Source: Alectoria sarmentosa
Lineage: Eukaryota; Ascomycota; Lecanoromycetes; Lecanorales; Parmeliaceae
NCBI GenBank assembly: GCA_009733775.1
Contig: WOGZ01000066.1
Span: forward strand, 1 to 64,000
Reading direction: 5' to 3'
Length of the DNA: 64,000 nt
This document shows, in pieces, positions 23,660 through 34,438 of the stretch. Below the pieces are notes generated by a model that was not told the origin of the DNA, did not search any database, and saw only the letters and a program-made list of their open reading frames with translations. The position numbers were made by a program, and so were the translations under genes. How positions within the stretch are numbered: the first letter of the stretch is position 1; every line of letters begins with the position of its first letter.

Positions 23660-25006
23660 CGATTTCCATCGACTATAGAATGAAATAAAGACTCCTGAGC
23701 TTGTACAAAGTAGTCTCGAATCAGTCTTGTAAGCACTCATATTCCGCTTACCGCATCGCGCATTACCACGGAGAAGACGAACCGGACGCCAATACTCCAG
23801 GGTCAAGATTTCGGATGGCGCCCCCACTGAAAGAGCTACCGGGACCAGGCTTCCAGATCTACCTCGGAACTCCGCCTTCTCAAAGCTCAGTTTGGGGTTC
23901 AATGCCCTTATCTGGCCGGATAGACTTTCCCAGGAGATGGTTCTGGGGATCCCCCAGCTACGGGGCCGCTTTCCGAAACCATGGCTCAGCGCTCCGCAGG
24001 ACCTCGGGTGCGGACCTCTTGTGATGCCACGCCTATCGATGAGAAACATGCAAAGCAACCGCATCGACCGCAACCATTCACGCACCCACGCCGTCCCCTT
24101 TCTGCCCTCGAATCCACATGCCCCAACGAGACCAGCCCTCGTCCCCACCCTATCCACCACCCTAATATGATTGGTCATGGCGAGCCACCTGCGGCGGACA
24201 GGAACCCCAAAGAGTCCACGACTTCAGGATGGATCGATCCCTACCTCGAGAAGAAAAAAAGACCGGAAAGCGACGCAAGCAAGCCACGCGGGCTCTACAG
24301 TATACACTTCTTTGGACGCAGTCACGGGATGACAGGAACTCGTGCCGGAAAAAAAAGAGAAGCCACGAAGCCGCTTGGCATTTTCGGCAAAAGAGCGATT
24401 GCCTTCTTACACCATTATTGATTGCCCTTGCAGGCTATGTAACCACTTGACGGTGGCGGCGACAACGGCGGGCATTGCAGACTCGGTGCGGCCGTTATCC
24501 GGGACGCGCCTTTCAGCTATGTATAATGCATCGGGCATGTCACGGGGAGGATTGACTACGACACACTTCATTGCGCGGGCATAGCGAGTGGACAGGCGGA
24601 AGCGGAGAGAATGGCACATGTAGAGCATAGGTATGGATTCCCCGACCGATCAGATTACAGCAATTCGTCTTTCAAAGGTTCCCGTTGAGCGCTCGAGATG
24701 TGGCCATGGCAGCGAGCAACATACCTCCTGAATCCTACCCAAACAACACCTAACCTTGGCCACCTCCCATCTCTCTCATCCAAGTTCCTCTCACTACTCG
24801 CCCTCAAGACAGCAATATGTGAGATCTGCAAGACATTCATACAATTTTTTGATTCTTTGGCTATATAGTACAAGTGTAGAGCTAGCTACTTGGGTGGAGA
24901 AACAGTACCAGCTGCTTGCAAGTGATACCCTTTTCCATTTTTCGTGTCACTGTCGGCACTATCGCCGAGAGTGGGATCAATCTCACCTGCGATTGACCTA
25001 CACTTT
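23660..25006. other. Intergenic, about 1.35 kb without a supported gene
   Basis: Several overlapping ORFs of 70-146 codons are present on both strands, but none has a recognisable motif, signal peptide or convincing intron. The region separates the surface protein from the convergent repeat-peptide precursor. Confidence 0.5.
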
Positions 25007-25614
25007 TTATTCGTCGTCGACGGCGGCGCCGTTGCCACCTCCGTATACCGAATCGGGCTCAGCGACATCGCGCCTCTCAAGGTCGTCCTCGACGGCGGCG
25101 CCGTTACCACCGCCGTAGACGGAATCGGGATCAACGAGTTCAGCACGTTTCCCAATAATACCTTTCAGCCTGTCAGCGATGGTTGCACTTGTACTCTTCA
25201 CGTACTCCAACATGGTGATCATTAAACGACATACCGTGACGTTTCTCCAGATCATCGTCGACCGCGGCTCCGTTGCCTCCTCCGTAAACTGAGTCCGGAT
25301 CAACCAGCTCGGCGCGCTTCACAATGTCTTCGTCATCAACGGCGGCCCCGTTGCCTCCTCCGTAGACTGAGTCCGGATCAACCAGCTCGGCGCGTTTCAC
25401 GACGTCTTCGTCATCAACGGCGGCCCCGTTGCCACCTCCATAGACCGAGTCTGGCTCAGCAATGTCGCGACGAGAGAGCCTTGAAATTTCTATAGAAGGT
25501 TAGATCGGTGTTCAGGTTGGTATGATCAGGTGAGATACCTCGTGACTTCAAGGGAACGGCGGTAGTGGTGAGGCATACAGCTGCCACTGCAGCAAGTATT
25601 TGAGTGAAATGCAT
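25007..25614 (-). CDS. Secreted Kex2-processed repeat peptide precursor (candidate RiPP)
   Basis: I assembled three exons: 25614-25539, 25489-25235 and 25161-25007. The introns are GTATCT...CTATAG (49 bp) and GTATGT...GCTGACAGGCTGAAAG (73 bp). The product is 161 residues. A signal peptide (MHFTQILAAVAAVCLTTTAV) precedes five near-identical copies of PDSVYGGGNGAAV, with Tyr at residues 42, 68, 94, 126 and 150. Each is followed by an acidic spacer (DDED, DDDLE or EDDLE), and units are separated by dibasic KR or RR sites at 32-33, 57-58, 83-84, 108-109, 115-116 and 140-141. This is the architecture of fungal Kex2-processed repeat proteins and of dikaritin RiPP precursors. The conserved Tyr in each core is the residue crosslinked in ustiloxins and phomopsins. 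A UstYa-family gene lies 1.7 kb away, divergently oriented, which supports the RiPP reading. I do not recognise the core sequence. Confidence 0.85.
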
Positions 25615-27320
25615 TTCTGGTGACGAATTCTGAATCTTTGTCTTGTCGAGACTGGAAGGCTGGTCTGTGTCTGGCCTTTTGGTTGAGTTGAAGGTTATGA
25701 GGTAGCTGATGATGTTTGAACGAGTTGAGCGAGGTGCCTCGAGGGCCTTTAAGTATTCAATCTCTGAGTTGGTCCTTTTTGCTAAGGTTGTCGCTTCTTT
25801 GGTGCGTCTCTTGATCTACTACACCCAGTGTTTTCGTCTTCATTCTTAGGATACCGCTTCTGTAGAGATCTTCTGCGATCTTCTGCGCTGTGTGCTCCAT
25901 TGCATTAGAATCAAGCCTCTTTTGAGCCGGTGTCAAGCCTCCATTGCAGGTCGTCGACAACGCACAGTCATGATATATAGTAGATTCGACGTCATCAACT
26001 GACCGATGATCACGGTGATGCTGTCTTGAATGCCTCTATCATCAAGTTGCTCCATGCCTCCTCGGGTGAGACGTCCAAATTGGGTTGGCGCAAGCGAACA
26101 ATATGCAGGCTGTTTACTCGAGGATTGTGATCAGCAAAGATGATAATGATGATTAAAGATACGTCGACGATGCAGCACTATAGGAGCGCAAATGAGGGAT
26201 TATCGAACGACGATGGATTGACGTCAAGGCCCTTTTAGCCCAAGAGCATCATCAGTGACCGCCGAAGCTAGGACTGTCCTCGAGCATTGCAAATCCCTTG
26301 AGGCTATAAGATAGCAGTACTGCCGAGTATGATAGCGATATAGCAGCGTAGTTATCTAAACGAGTTCAGCAAATGATACGCAGTGGGCATAATAGTTGAA
26401 ATCTTGGGGCCGAACGAATCCCAGATAGGAAATTGGAACCACCAAGACATTGTGTATGTATGACGCAAGGAGGCATACGAGGCGTTGGACGGCGAGGAGG
26501 ATCCTCCGAAAGGGAGAGCGATCAGAAGAAACGGACTTGCTTCCGTTCAATCTTGACAGCTAAACGATAAGCGCGAACGTTGCAAGAGTGACGAGTCGTT
26601 GCATTAGAAGCTGATGAAGTAAAGTATAAAAATTGTTTCTGACAAGCTTATCAAGGTATACCTTTACACTAACGGGAGGATAACAGTGTTTTAGCGGCCT
26701 TGGCCGGGGTGTTCTCGGGGTGATGGCGGGGCTACGGGCCACTCCCATGCCTTAGCCCCAGTAACCCCACACCCTTAGTAATTGCTGATCAATGGTAGAC
26801 TTGGCCTTTGACTTGGACAATGGCTTGCATTGATGCAAGCCACACGTCTGCAGCCATTGGGTGATCATCCTTTCCACGATAAGGCTTCATTGAACGCCGG
26901 TTTCGGCTGTACATAAATTCCTCTTATCCTTGCGATCGACGAAGTTTGATCAGCGTGTCTCCCGCTCTGATACTCATGCTGGCAGCAATCATTCATCTGC
27001 TACCCACTAGCGAACACCGGGCAACGCCTCATGAGAAGGATTCGTCGTAGCTCTGGCGAGAATATCAACCCAGTCTGACTTCCACACTCAGGGACTCATG
27101 GCGATCCTCAACAGGACGATCTGCCTGGCTCTATGCTTCAAGTCATCACCTTCAACAAGACACCCTTGGTTGATAAAAGGATCAAAGTCAACATTCCTGA
27201 GCACTCTCTGGCAACTGCAGAGTCAATGATTTCTGCTGTCTCGCTTTCCACTTCTCATCCATCCGTGATATCTTCATAGCCTACACTGCACTATCCCAAC
27301 TTCCTGTCAACCTGAGCATC
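25615..27320. promoter_or_regulatory. Divergent intergenic region between peptide precursor and UstYa gene
   Basis: This 1.7-kb region lies head-to-head between the two genes and is the likely bidirectional promoter. I find no supported ORF. It contains a perfect 10-bp inverted repeat at 26821-26842 and a GC-rich patch at about 26690-26775. Confidence 0.55.
26821..26842. promoter_or_regulatory. Perfect palindrome in the divergent promoter
   Basis: TGGCTTGCAT and ATGCAAGCCA form a 10+2+10 dyad about 480 bp upstream of the UstYa start. The symmetry fits a site for a dimeric transcription factor, but no factor can be named. Confidence 0.4.
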
Positions 27321-28354
27321 ATGGCTTCACTCAAGCTGTGGCAGAACGTCAAGCAATGGCGCTATACTGACCATGATCCTGTTGACGTGGACCCTGAGGC
27401 AGCCGAGAAGTTCCTCGAGGAAGAAGACGAAAGCATCTCCACAGAAAAGCGAGACCAGCGAGCTCAAAGACTTGACAAACTACGCCTTCTGACCATCGTG
27501 AATGTCGTCATTCTCGGTGTGACTGTGTTCTTGAACAGCCTACCTTATTTGAGCAATTTAAGACCGCACGACAAGAACGCCGACATCAAAGCGGTCTCAT
27601 CCTACTGTAAATATAGCCTCCCCACAATCACCCACTCGTCGTTTCGCTGAACTCTCCAGCTCCCCTACTCAACGACATCGACGTGCAACTCCACGACGTC
27701 CGATTCAACGGCACGCTCTGGCCGTCCGAGACCCCCGCCTGGAGCCGCCGCGAGCCCGGCCCCGAAGTCGACGAGCTGTGGGAGAGATACGAGCCCGGCA
27801 ACCTCTTCCCCATCCGCCGCGCCGACGTCGTGGCCCTGGGCAAGGACCCCGACACCGCGGCCCGCTTCCCCGACGACCACTGGCACATGGGCGACGACGC
27901 CTACGTCGCCTCGCTCGACGCTTTCCACAAGACGCACTGCCTCAACGAGCTCCGCAAGATGACCTTTGAGGACTACGGCCACTATAAGCCGCTCAAGCAT
28001 CGACATGGCAAACTCTGGTGGATCCATCTCCGACATTGCGTCGACATGTTGTTGCAGGACCAAGTCTGCCATGCGGACGCGGATGTCTTGACGTACAATT
28101 GGGTCGACACGCAGCCGTATCCCTTTCCGGATTTCAGCATCAATCGCAAATGTCGGGACATGGAGGAGCTGCGGGAGTGGCGCGACGAGCGGATTGTGGA
28201 TCTGGACAGATACAAGCAGATGAAGAAGCCAGAGGGGGTGCGCCAGTTGCCGTTTGAGCCGGGGTACTATGAGATGTATGGATTCAATAAGAGCACTCTG
28301 TTTCCCGATGGTAGGGGCTATGAGAAGTACATGGGGCTCGATAGATTGGAATGA
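27321..28354 (+). CDS. UstYa/DUF3328-family oxidase
   Basis: Two exons (27321-27606 and 27660-28354) joined over a 53-bp intron (GTAAAT...CTCCAG) give 326 residues. One membrane segment near residues 53-72 (TIVNVVILGVTVFL) follows a charged cytosolic N-terminus. The lumenal part carries both family signatures: HKTHC (His185, His188, Cys189) and HLRHC (His218, His221, Cys222). These HxxHC motifs are characteristic of UstYa-type proteins, which catalyse oxidative crosslinking or cyclisation of core peptides in ustiloxin, asperipin, phomopsin and cyclochlorotine pathways. The neighbour on the opposite strand encodes a repeat peptide with one Tyr per core. A direct role in its maturation is inferred. 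Exon 2 is notably GC-rich. No tyrosinase, methyltransferase or peptidase gene accompanies it here. Confidence 0.92.
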
Positions 28355-29155
28355 TGTCAAAGTAACGCAGCGATAATAAAATTCAATCCATTGGCATGTC
28401 CTTGAAAGGGAACGTTTCCTTGAAGTAAATTACCATCAATACTAAGTGCGAGGTTACCAAGTATGCAATCTCTGCCCTCTCTTGCATCACTAGCTCCCAG
28501 TCAAGCAGGTGCATCAAGCCCCAAAATGCATGCTCTAGATATACACCATTACATCTCCGCACTGATTGATCGGGCTCCATACCTCCAGTAGCTTTTGATC
28601 AACTTCTCAGCCTTGGGTCTACAGAGAAGACGCGATGCTGTGCTAGCCACATGGTACAAGGAGTGACGTTGTTGAAAACGGACCTAGGAGGACATGAATG
28701 CACAAGTCAAGAGACTTTAAACGCGCAGTATGATTCTCCATGGTCATCTAAAAACTAGCTTTAAAAACCTTGATAAAAAAAAAAAAACACTTAAGCTAAA
28801 TGGTCATCTCCAGCAACTTTAATCCCGTCGTGCAAGATCTCAAGGGTAAAGAAGCGTGCGTAATGATCGTAATTTGGAGAACGAAAATGTACTTGTCATA
28901 CGGAGAGCAGATGGTCACATTAGACTCAAGCTCGGGTATTCATGTATCCACACTTTGAGATGTGTAACGGCGCGAGTTACACAAGTCCAAAGAAGCCTCA
29001 GCACAGGGGAAGGTGGTCGTGACTGAAGGTGCTCTGACATCCAAACACAAGAAATTCATGATTCATCGAGATCCAAATATTGGTGTTGTCACGCTTCTTG
29101 CCCCCATACCAACGTCGCTTTCCGCAACCAGAAGTAAGAAATTTCAAGAGCCTTC
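28355..29155. other. Intergenic, no gene seen
   Basis: Non-coding 0.8 kb between the convergent UstYa and HeLo genes. It has a poly-A run at about 28778-28790 and no credible ORF. Confidence 0.5.
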
Positions 29156-30951
29156 CTAGTCTGAAGTCGAGCTCCTGGGTCGTTTAGAGCCACGCTGAGC
29201 GCTTTCCAGCGTCTGTGTTGTATCGGAGCCCGATGGCGCCGGGCGTCTAGGCGGTAATGGATCTTTGGGCGAGTATGTCCCCATGTAATCTCTCTCCCAA
29301 TACCATTTTCCGAGCTGTTGGTGGAACTTTTGAAAGTTCCTGAACATCTGCATTTCCATACGCAGTCGCCCAGGCTCGAACGGACGAAATGGCGGTACTC
29401 CCAGAAGCGGAACGTGGTAATCTGCTTCTCCGAGCAGAATGATAGCAGCACATGGTTCTTCTTTCTCGTGAAGCGTGGCAATTCGTGCAAGCTGGGCAAT
29501 TGGAGATAGCGTAGCCAAGCCATCCTCCTCGGTGTAGTCGTAGACTTCTCGTTCCAGCCACTCACGGTCGAATGCTTTCCATGTTTCTGCTTCATATTCG
29601 CCGCTATACAAATCACGCTTCTCTGTCTCCTTGAGGTGATGTATGACCGCAATCAGTCCTTCAATCCTAGAAACAGACGCAGAGCAACTAGTCATTTGGC
29701 GATAGTCAATTCGAATACAGAAGTCCACCAAGTCATTCTTGTCCCTATACTGGCATATTGCAAGAGCGGTAGCAACCTGACACGCGCAGGGTGCGCAATA
29801 TATGTACACTCTGACGTGGTATCTCCCGTCATCTTGGGGCACAGGCTCGCCATGAGTTATTGCGTGAGTCTTCATGGTTTGTTGGTTGTCAATGTACTCT
29901 TCCGAGTTGTTGGAGGTGAATTTATGTGGGTGAAGATATTTTGAAATGCGGTAGCCGGGAGCCGATTGGGTCATGACACTTCCCGGCGCTATGAAGTTGT
30001 TCTTATGCCGAAAATACATCTTTCCAAGGCTTGATTGATCGCAGGGTGTCTCTGAGTCAAAAGCACGACAAGGTTCGGTCAGTACGGAAAATATCTCTGT
30101 TTTTTGATCTAGGTAGACTTTTTCTGTCAGCTCTATTCATTGAAGCATCTCTGGTGACACACACCTCGGTGATCCCCAAAATAAGTTGGTATTATGGAGA
30201 CATCCACTCCAACACCTATGCCGCTATTGTTGGTGGTGCCATAGTGCTCGAGGCGTTCGTCAGCTAATCGATTGTCGAGAGTAGCCACCACTGATGCGTC
30301 AATCGCCGCGCTTGCCGCGGTCCACCACAAAGGATAGTCATCCTTGCAGGCTTCTTGAAAAAGGTGTAAATTTTGAATGTCGTCTACCATTGAAGCGATA
30401 TCGTCTTGTAATTTCTGGTCTTGCAACTCAGATGACACAGCTACCGTTGTCTCCAACGCGTCTATCAAGTCACGGATGTCCTCCACGAGATGTTGGAAAT
30501 TTGTCTCGTCATGAACGGCCCACCTAGTCTTATCGAGAACGGTGGGTCCTTGCGACCGACGACCCAGTCGAAGGCGAAAGCGTTTGAGCGCATTGGCACT
30601 GATACCTGAGTGTGGGGCGGCATCATTGGTGGGAGTATATGCTCGTAATTCATATTTAACTTTGAGACCCTCGGTATCTTTCAAAAGGTGATGGATACAA
30701 TCAAGGCATCTTTGCGTTAGAATCTGGCGTTTGTGTGCGCTCTCGGAGATTGGCCCCTCGGTGTGCTGTTGCTCGTTGCAAATGCCGGCAAGATCACCCC
30801 AGACGAGTAACCGCTCTTGTTGATACTCGAGCTTAACCAGTAGAACCTCGAAATGCTGCTCGAATCCTTTGGCTGCCCTGAAGTATTCGAAGCAGTCGAT
30901 GCATGTAGCGAATAGAGCGGCTATTCCTATACTCAGACTGATGGGCTCCAT
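29156..30951 (-). CDS. HeLo-domain protein (HET-S-like), two exons
   Basis: The ATG at 30951 starts MEPISLSIGIAALFATCIDC followed by FEYF, the hallmark of the HeLo (prion-inhibition and propagation) domain of HET-S and relatives, with LLVWGDLAG further on. HeLo domains are helical bundles whose N-terminal helix inserts into membranes and triggers cell death in heterokaryon incompatibility. I join exon 30951-30165 to exon 30117-29156 across a 47-bp intron (GTGTGT...GCTGACAGAAAAAG). Frame is kept and the joined protein is about 582 residues. The second exon has no domain I recognise. It ends in a Pro/Ser/Arg-rich basic tail (PPRRPAPSGS, GSKRPRSSTSD). I see no kinase domain and no obvious HET-s amyloid motif. 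The HeLo call is strong; the join is likely. Confidence 0.82.
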
Positions 30952-31921
30952 GGGAACCGTTTATATCGTCTTCGACTTGAGTCAGATGTATTGACTGTCG
31001 AGGAAAGTGAATTATTAAAGAACATCTTGATCGATCACGATTGATGGAAGGGTCTGATATCTGCAGCTGGAGAGAATAAGGCTGAATGGGGGCTGAGTCG
31101 GCAACAGTGCTGCTCAGCCAGCAACTCTCTAGTGTCATATCATTTGATTTGTTTGTCTGTATCAACTAAGAAGCCGAGGAGGAGTCTGGTTCCAGACGCG
31201 CATTTGCCGAGTGGCGCTCAGGCAACAGTTCAGGCCATCGGAAAGAACCAGGTTTTTCCACAGCGCGCATTTGACCCACGTCAGTTGCGACTTTCAAAGC
31301 TGAAATACCTTGCACTTGGAAACCATACTTTCACGCACAATTGGTAGATCGATTAGATCACGTCACATGGCGGAACTCTGGAGACGCTGATATTAGGTGA
31401 TTGCCCTATTCAATTCTCTATGTATACTTTGGTCCTTGCTTAGAAGATGGCGTGTCGATAGTCTGCCACGACTATTACTGGAAACTTCTTGTCAGGGAAA
31501 TACATGATGAGAAGTCCGACCCGCAAGACTCAAACCATTGAACCTGAGGAGGTCGCTTATACCTATTGTTCCAGCAGCAGGAGGCAGTATTCCCAAAACC
31601 AACGAAAATATCATGCGGACATGGTGACTGGCCGGATCATGCATTCTAAGGTGGTAATCAATTTAGACATAGGCTGGAGCGTGCGAGATATATTGCCTTT
31701 GACGGTGGCACTGGTCTATCGCAACGGGAAGAGTCGAGGCGAATCGAAGACTCCTATGAAAGCTTCCGAACAAACTGAGGGGACAAGGCGTTATTGAGGA
31801 TATCAGATATGGCGGAGCCATCTTTCATGCTGTTATCGACGAAAGATGGCCCAGTCAACCAGGAAGGCGCGGGTAGCACAGACAACTCCGCGGACAGCGA
31901 GGGTATGTCTGGAACGGAGGG
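30952..31921. other. Intergenic, about 1 kb without a supported gene
   Basis: Upstream region of the HeLo gene and 3' flank of the small hypothetical gene. The ORF at 31489-31797 has no features supporting it. Confidence 0.45.
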
Positions 31922-32263
31922 TCAGGGAGGGGATGAGAGTGCGTTTCGCAGTCTTTGTGATACCGTGACCCGCGGCTTTGGCGGTGGCTTGGGCTTCGCT
32001 CCCCAGTCCTTTGGCTGAAGCAGTCGGGCTTCCTCAAGAAATGTCTGTTTCCTCTTCTCTTCTCCCTCTAGCTCTGCGACAGTTGCTCTCGAACCATCAA
32101 ATCCATGCTTATAGTTCCAAATATCGCGACGACGACGTTCTGCTGCGACCTTGGCTTCCAATTTCGATTGTGGCCCCGAACTAGCTGATTGATCCCCCTT
32201 GAGCATTTTCTCCACCATTTCCATCCAGTTTGGTTTTATTGCATCGTATGATCCCCTCCCCAT
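31922..32263 (-). CDS. Small basic hypothetical protein
   Basis: ATG at 32263 gives 113 residues starting MGRGSYDAIKPNWMEMVEKM. It is highly charged, with a probable short helical/coiled segment (KLEAKVAAERRRRDIW), then ELEGEEKRKQTFLEEARLLQ, and a Pro/Lys-rich stretch KPKPPPKPR. There is no signal peptide or membrane segment. I do not recognise a family. The composition and the context of the ATG (ACC ATG GGG-like) make it more plausible than a chance ORF, but this is only moderate evidence. Confidence 0.4.
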   Translation of the reverse strand: MGRGSYDAIKPNWMEMVEKMLKGDQSASSGPQSKLEAKVAAERRRRDIWNYKHGFDGSRATVAELEGEEKRKQTFLEEARLLQPKDWGAKPKPPPKPRVTVSQRLRNALSSPP

Positions 32264-32795
32264 GGTAAGAGTGTAGAGTTGACTTTTTGTTGACGTGGAA
32301 ATGGAGGACGAGATGCTGAGCTTAAGAGGTTGTTGCACTGAGGTCTATAAGGAGCCGTGCGACGCCAGTATTTATGACAGGTCTTGTGATTGTTTAGCAT
32401 TCATCATCTCTAGGTCTCAACACGCCAAGTAGATACTGATTCGCTGTGTGGACTGTCCTTTCCATAGCACCTTCAGATCAAGAGCGTGTAAACAAGAGAG
32501 AAACGAAAAGTCGCAGGACGGACAAGATAGTGTTCAAGTGAGAAGGCTGCGAGTGAGCACCGAGGCGGTGACGTAGTGCTTGCATGTATCGCTATAAATA
32601 AGGCAACCAATTTAATAATAGATTCCAAGCCTAGTCATTGTGCATGCATATATTGCTACATATAAATGAGGCAACCAATGAAATAAAAGATTCTAAGCTT
32701 CGTCATTCGAGATTCCTGTTCAACCCTTTCCCCTAGGCAACTGACCTTAAGTAGCTGTAACAAGCACCCCGAAATAATAGGACTCTTCTTGGACG
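32264..32795. other. Intergenic, no gene seen
   Basis: Divergent spacer between the small hypothetical gene and the DUF6594 gene. It contains a short imperfect direct repeat, TATAAATAAGGCAACCAATT-like at about 32593 and ATAAATGAGGCAACCAATGA-like at about 32660, each followed by AATA(A)AAGATTC.AAGC.T.GTCATT. No ORF. Confidence 0.55.
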
Positions 32796-33762
32796 ATGGA
32801 AGCAACGGATCTTGAGTTGGGCATCCAGGCCAACTGTCGCCGTCTTGAAGGCTTCCCTTCTTTTGGTCACTTTATAGCGGGAGACAGACAAGAAGCAATT
32901 TACCGCAAGTTTGGATCTCTCAGCGCTCGTAGCCTGCTGTATCAGCAGAGCGAACTCCACCACTTAGAGCTGCAGCTTGAGACTCTCGACTCAGAAGATG
33001 CGTGCGATCTTGGGAATGTAGCTGCCCAGCAACGTGCAAGGGAATGGGATCACTTTGCAAATGATGATAATGAGGATGCACAGCTTCGCCGAGAATTGCA
33101 AAACAGGATCAAATGCAAGGTGAAGGAGTATCGCAGGTACCCCTGGTCGTCAAGCTGAGACCAGGATCATTGCTAATCAGACGTTGAGATATCAGACGAA
33201 GCATTGCTTTTGAAAAGCCGAATATTGACCTTGAATCCCCCAGCAGCAAGGTCTGTTAAAATCTTCAAGACATGGTTTACCTCAGCTTCTATCCCTGTAC
33301 TTTGGGCCCATGACGAGCACTTGTTCGACCAAGAAAAGGACTTGGTAGCTCTTGCACCCGTCGACACTGACAGGCTGAACCAATTTCTGACAATGTATTT
33401 TGGCTGGCTTTTCAGGGTATGTCTGACTTCGGGACAATTCTATTGCAGTCGTATTGATATCGAGAGACTGAACATCTCGCTAGGAGAAAAGAGACGACAG
33501 GCTACCACCCAACATGTTCTCCTTTCCGGAGCGACGCATTCAATGTGCTGGTGCTGTTATCTCAACTCTGTTGAGCGCGGTGTTACTGATTGGGGCCATA
33601 ATCTGTCTACTGCTCGTGCCTGATGGGCGCACTGGCGTTCGTGTAGGTATCATCGTGCTCTTCACCAGTCTCTTCGCAGGCGTTGTTGGCCTTCTCACAA
33701 ACGCAAGGAGAGCAGAGGTCTTTGGGTCATCCGCTGCGTATGTTAAGGCGATCAATACTTGA
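32796..33762 (+). CDS. DUF6594 membrane protein
   Basis: The ATG at 32796 is followed by the family pattern: RRLEGFPSFGHFIAGDRQE, then IYRKFGSLSARSLLYQQSEL and a long acidic helical stretch. The middle exon carries DEALLLKSRIL and FDQEKDLVAL. The last intron (33417-33483, GTATGT...TCGCTAG) joins GWLFR to EKRDDRLPPN in phase 0. The final exon has two to three hydrophobic helices (AGAVISTLLSAVLLIGAIIC, VGIIVLFTSLFAGVVGLL), the usual C-terminal membrane anchor. The first intron (about 33120-33195) is less clear: the obvious GTACCC donor after KEYR and the ATATCAG acceptor do not match in phase, so either another junction is used or there is a lesion. Function is unknown for the family. Confidence 0.78.
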
Positions 33763-34438
33763 CCAAAATTCATCTGATGTGTCGTTAGCTACGCTGCAGT
33801 CTTGGTGGTCTTCATTAGCAATAACTTGGGGAGTCCGCAGCCATGACACAGTCGGCGAATATACGGGGTCGAGTGACTGGAGCTCATTTTGACAGGCATT
33901 ATTCATTTATTATTGTCAATTCATCCGCTATTCGCCATAGTGGGACTGGGGATTATTAGTTCCTGAGAGGCTGAGACACGGTCGAATGATCCGTCAGAAA
34001 TCGGCATTATCGCAGGAGCCTGCAGGAAGGTGGGGAATTTGCGCAATCCGTCGCGGTGATATAGCTGCACAATCGTATGATTGGCTACCACAGCCCCCCA
34101 CAGCGTGGCCTTCATTCATAGGTAATTCGATCACGTCACATTTGGAGGGTAAAATGTATGGGCATATTTCCAACATATGTGCTTGCAGCTAAGATGGCCT
34201 TGTGACTGTCTCAAATTGAACGCATCCTTACTTGGAGGAAGCTTTCAGGCCTCAGCACTCTGTTGGATTCAGCTCGAACGAAAAAAGCTGGGAAATAAAA
34301 ACTTACAAATTGCGAACTTGGAGCTAAGCTCTACTCGTCGTGCTCTTCGGGATCTCTCTACAATCTCTTCGTCTTGCGTGTCCGTTTCAACCTCTGTCGG
34401 ATGTGCTTTCACCGTCTGCAGATTCTGTTCCACTCGAT
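33763..34438. other. Intergenic, no gene seen
   Basis: 3' flank of DUF6594 and upstream region of the aldehyde dehydrogenase pseudogene. No credible ORF. Confidence 0.45.

Noticed and set aside
23486..24178. 230-codon minus-strand ORF overlapping the end of the GPI gene
   Set aside because: It overlaps the conserved C-terminus of the plus-strand gene and has no motif.
25007..25614. Precursor as a classical alpha-type mating pheromone
   Set aside because: It has signal peptide, repeats and Kex2 sites, but the cores lack the Trp/Cys-rich short peptides typical of Pezizomycotina pheromones. The neighbouring UstYa gene points to a RiPP instead.
27628..28360. Minus-strand ORFs over the UstYa gene
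   Set aside because: They are antisense shadows of a GC-rich real exon with HxxHC motifs.
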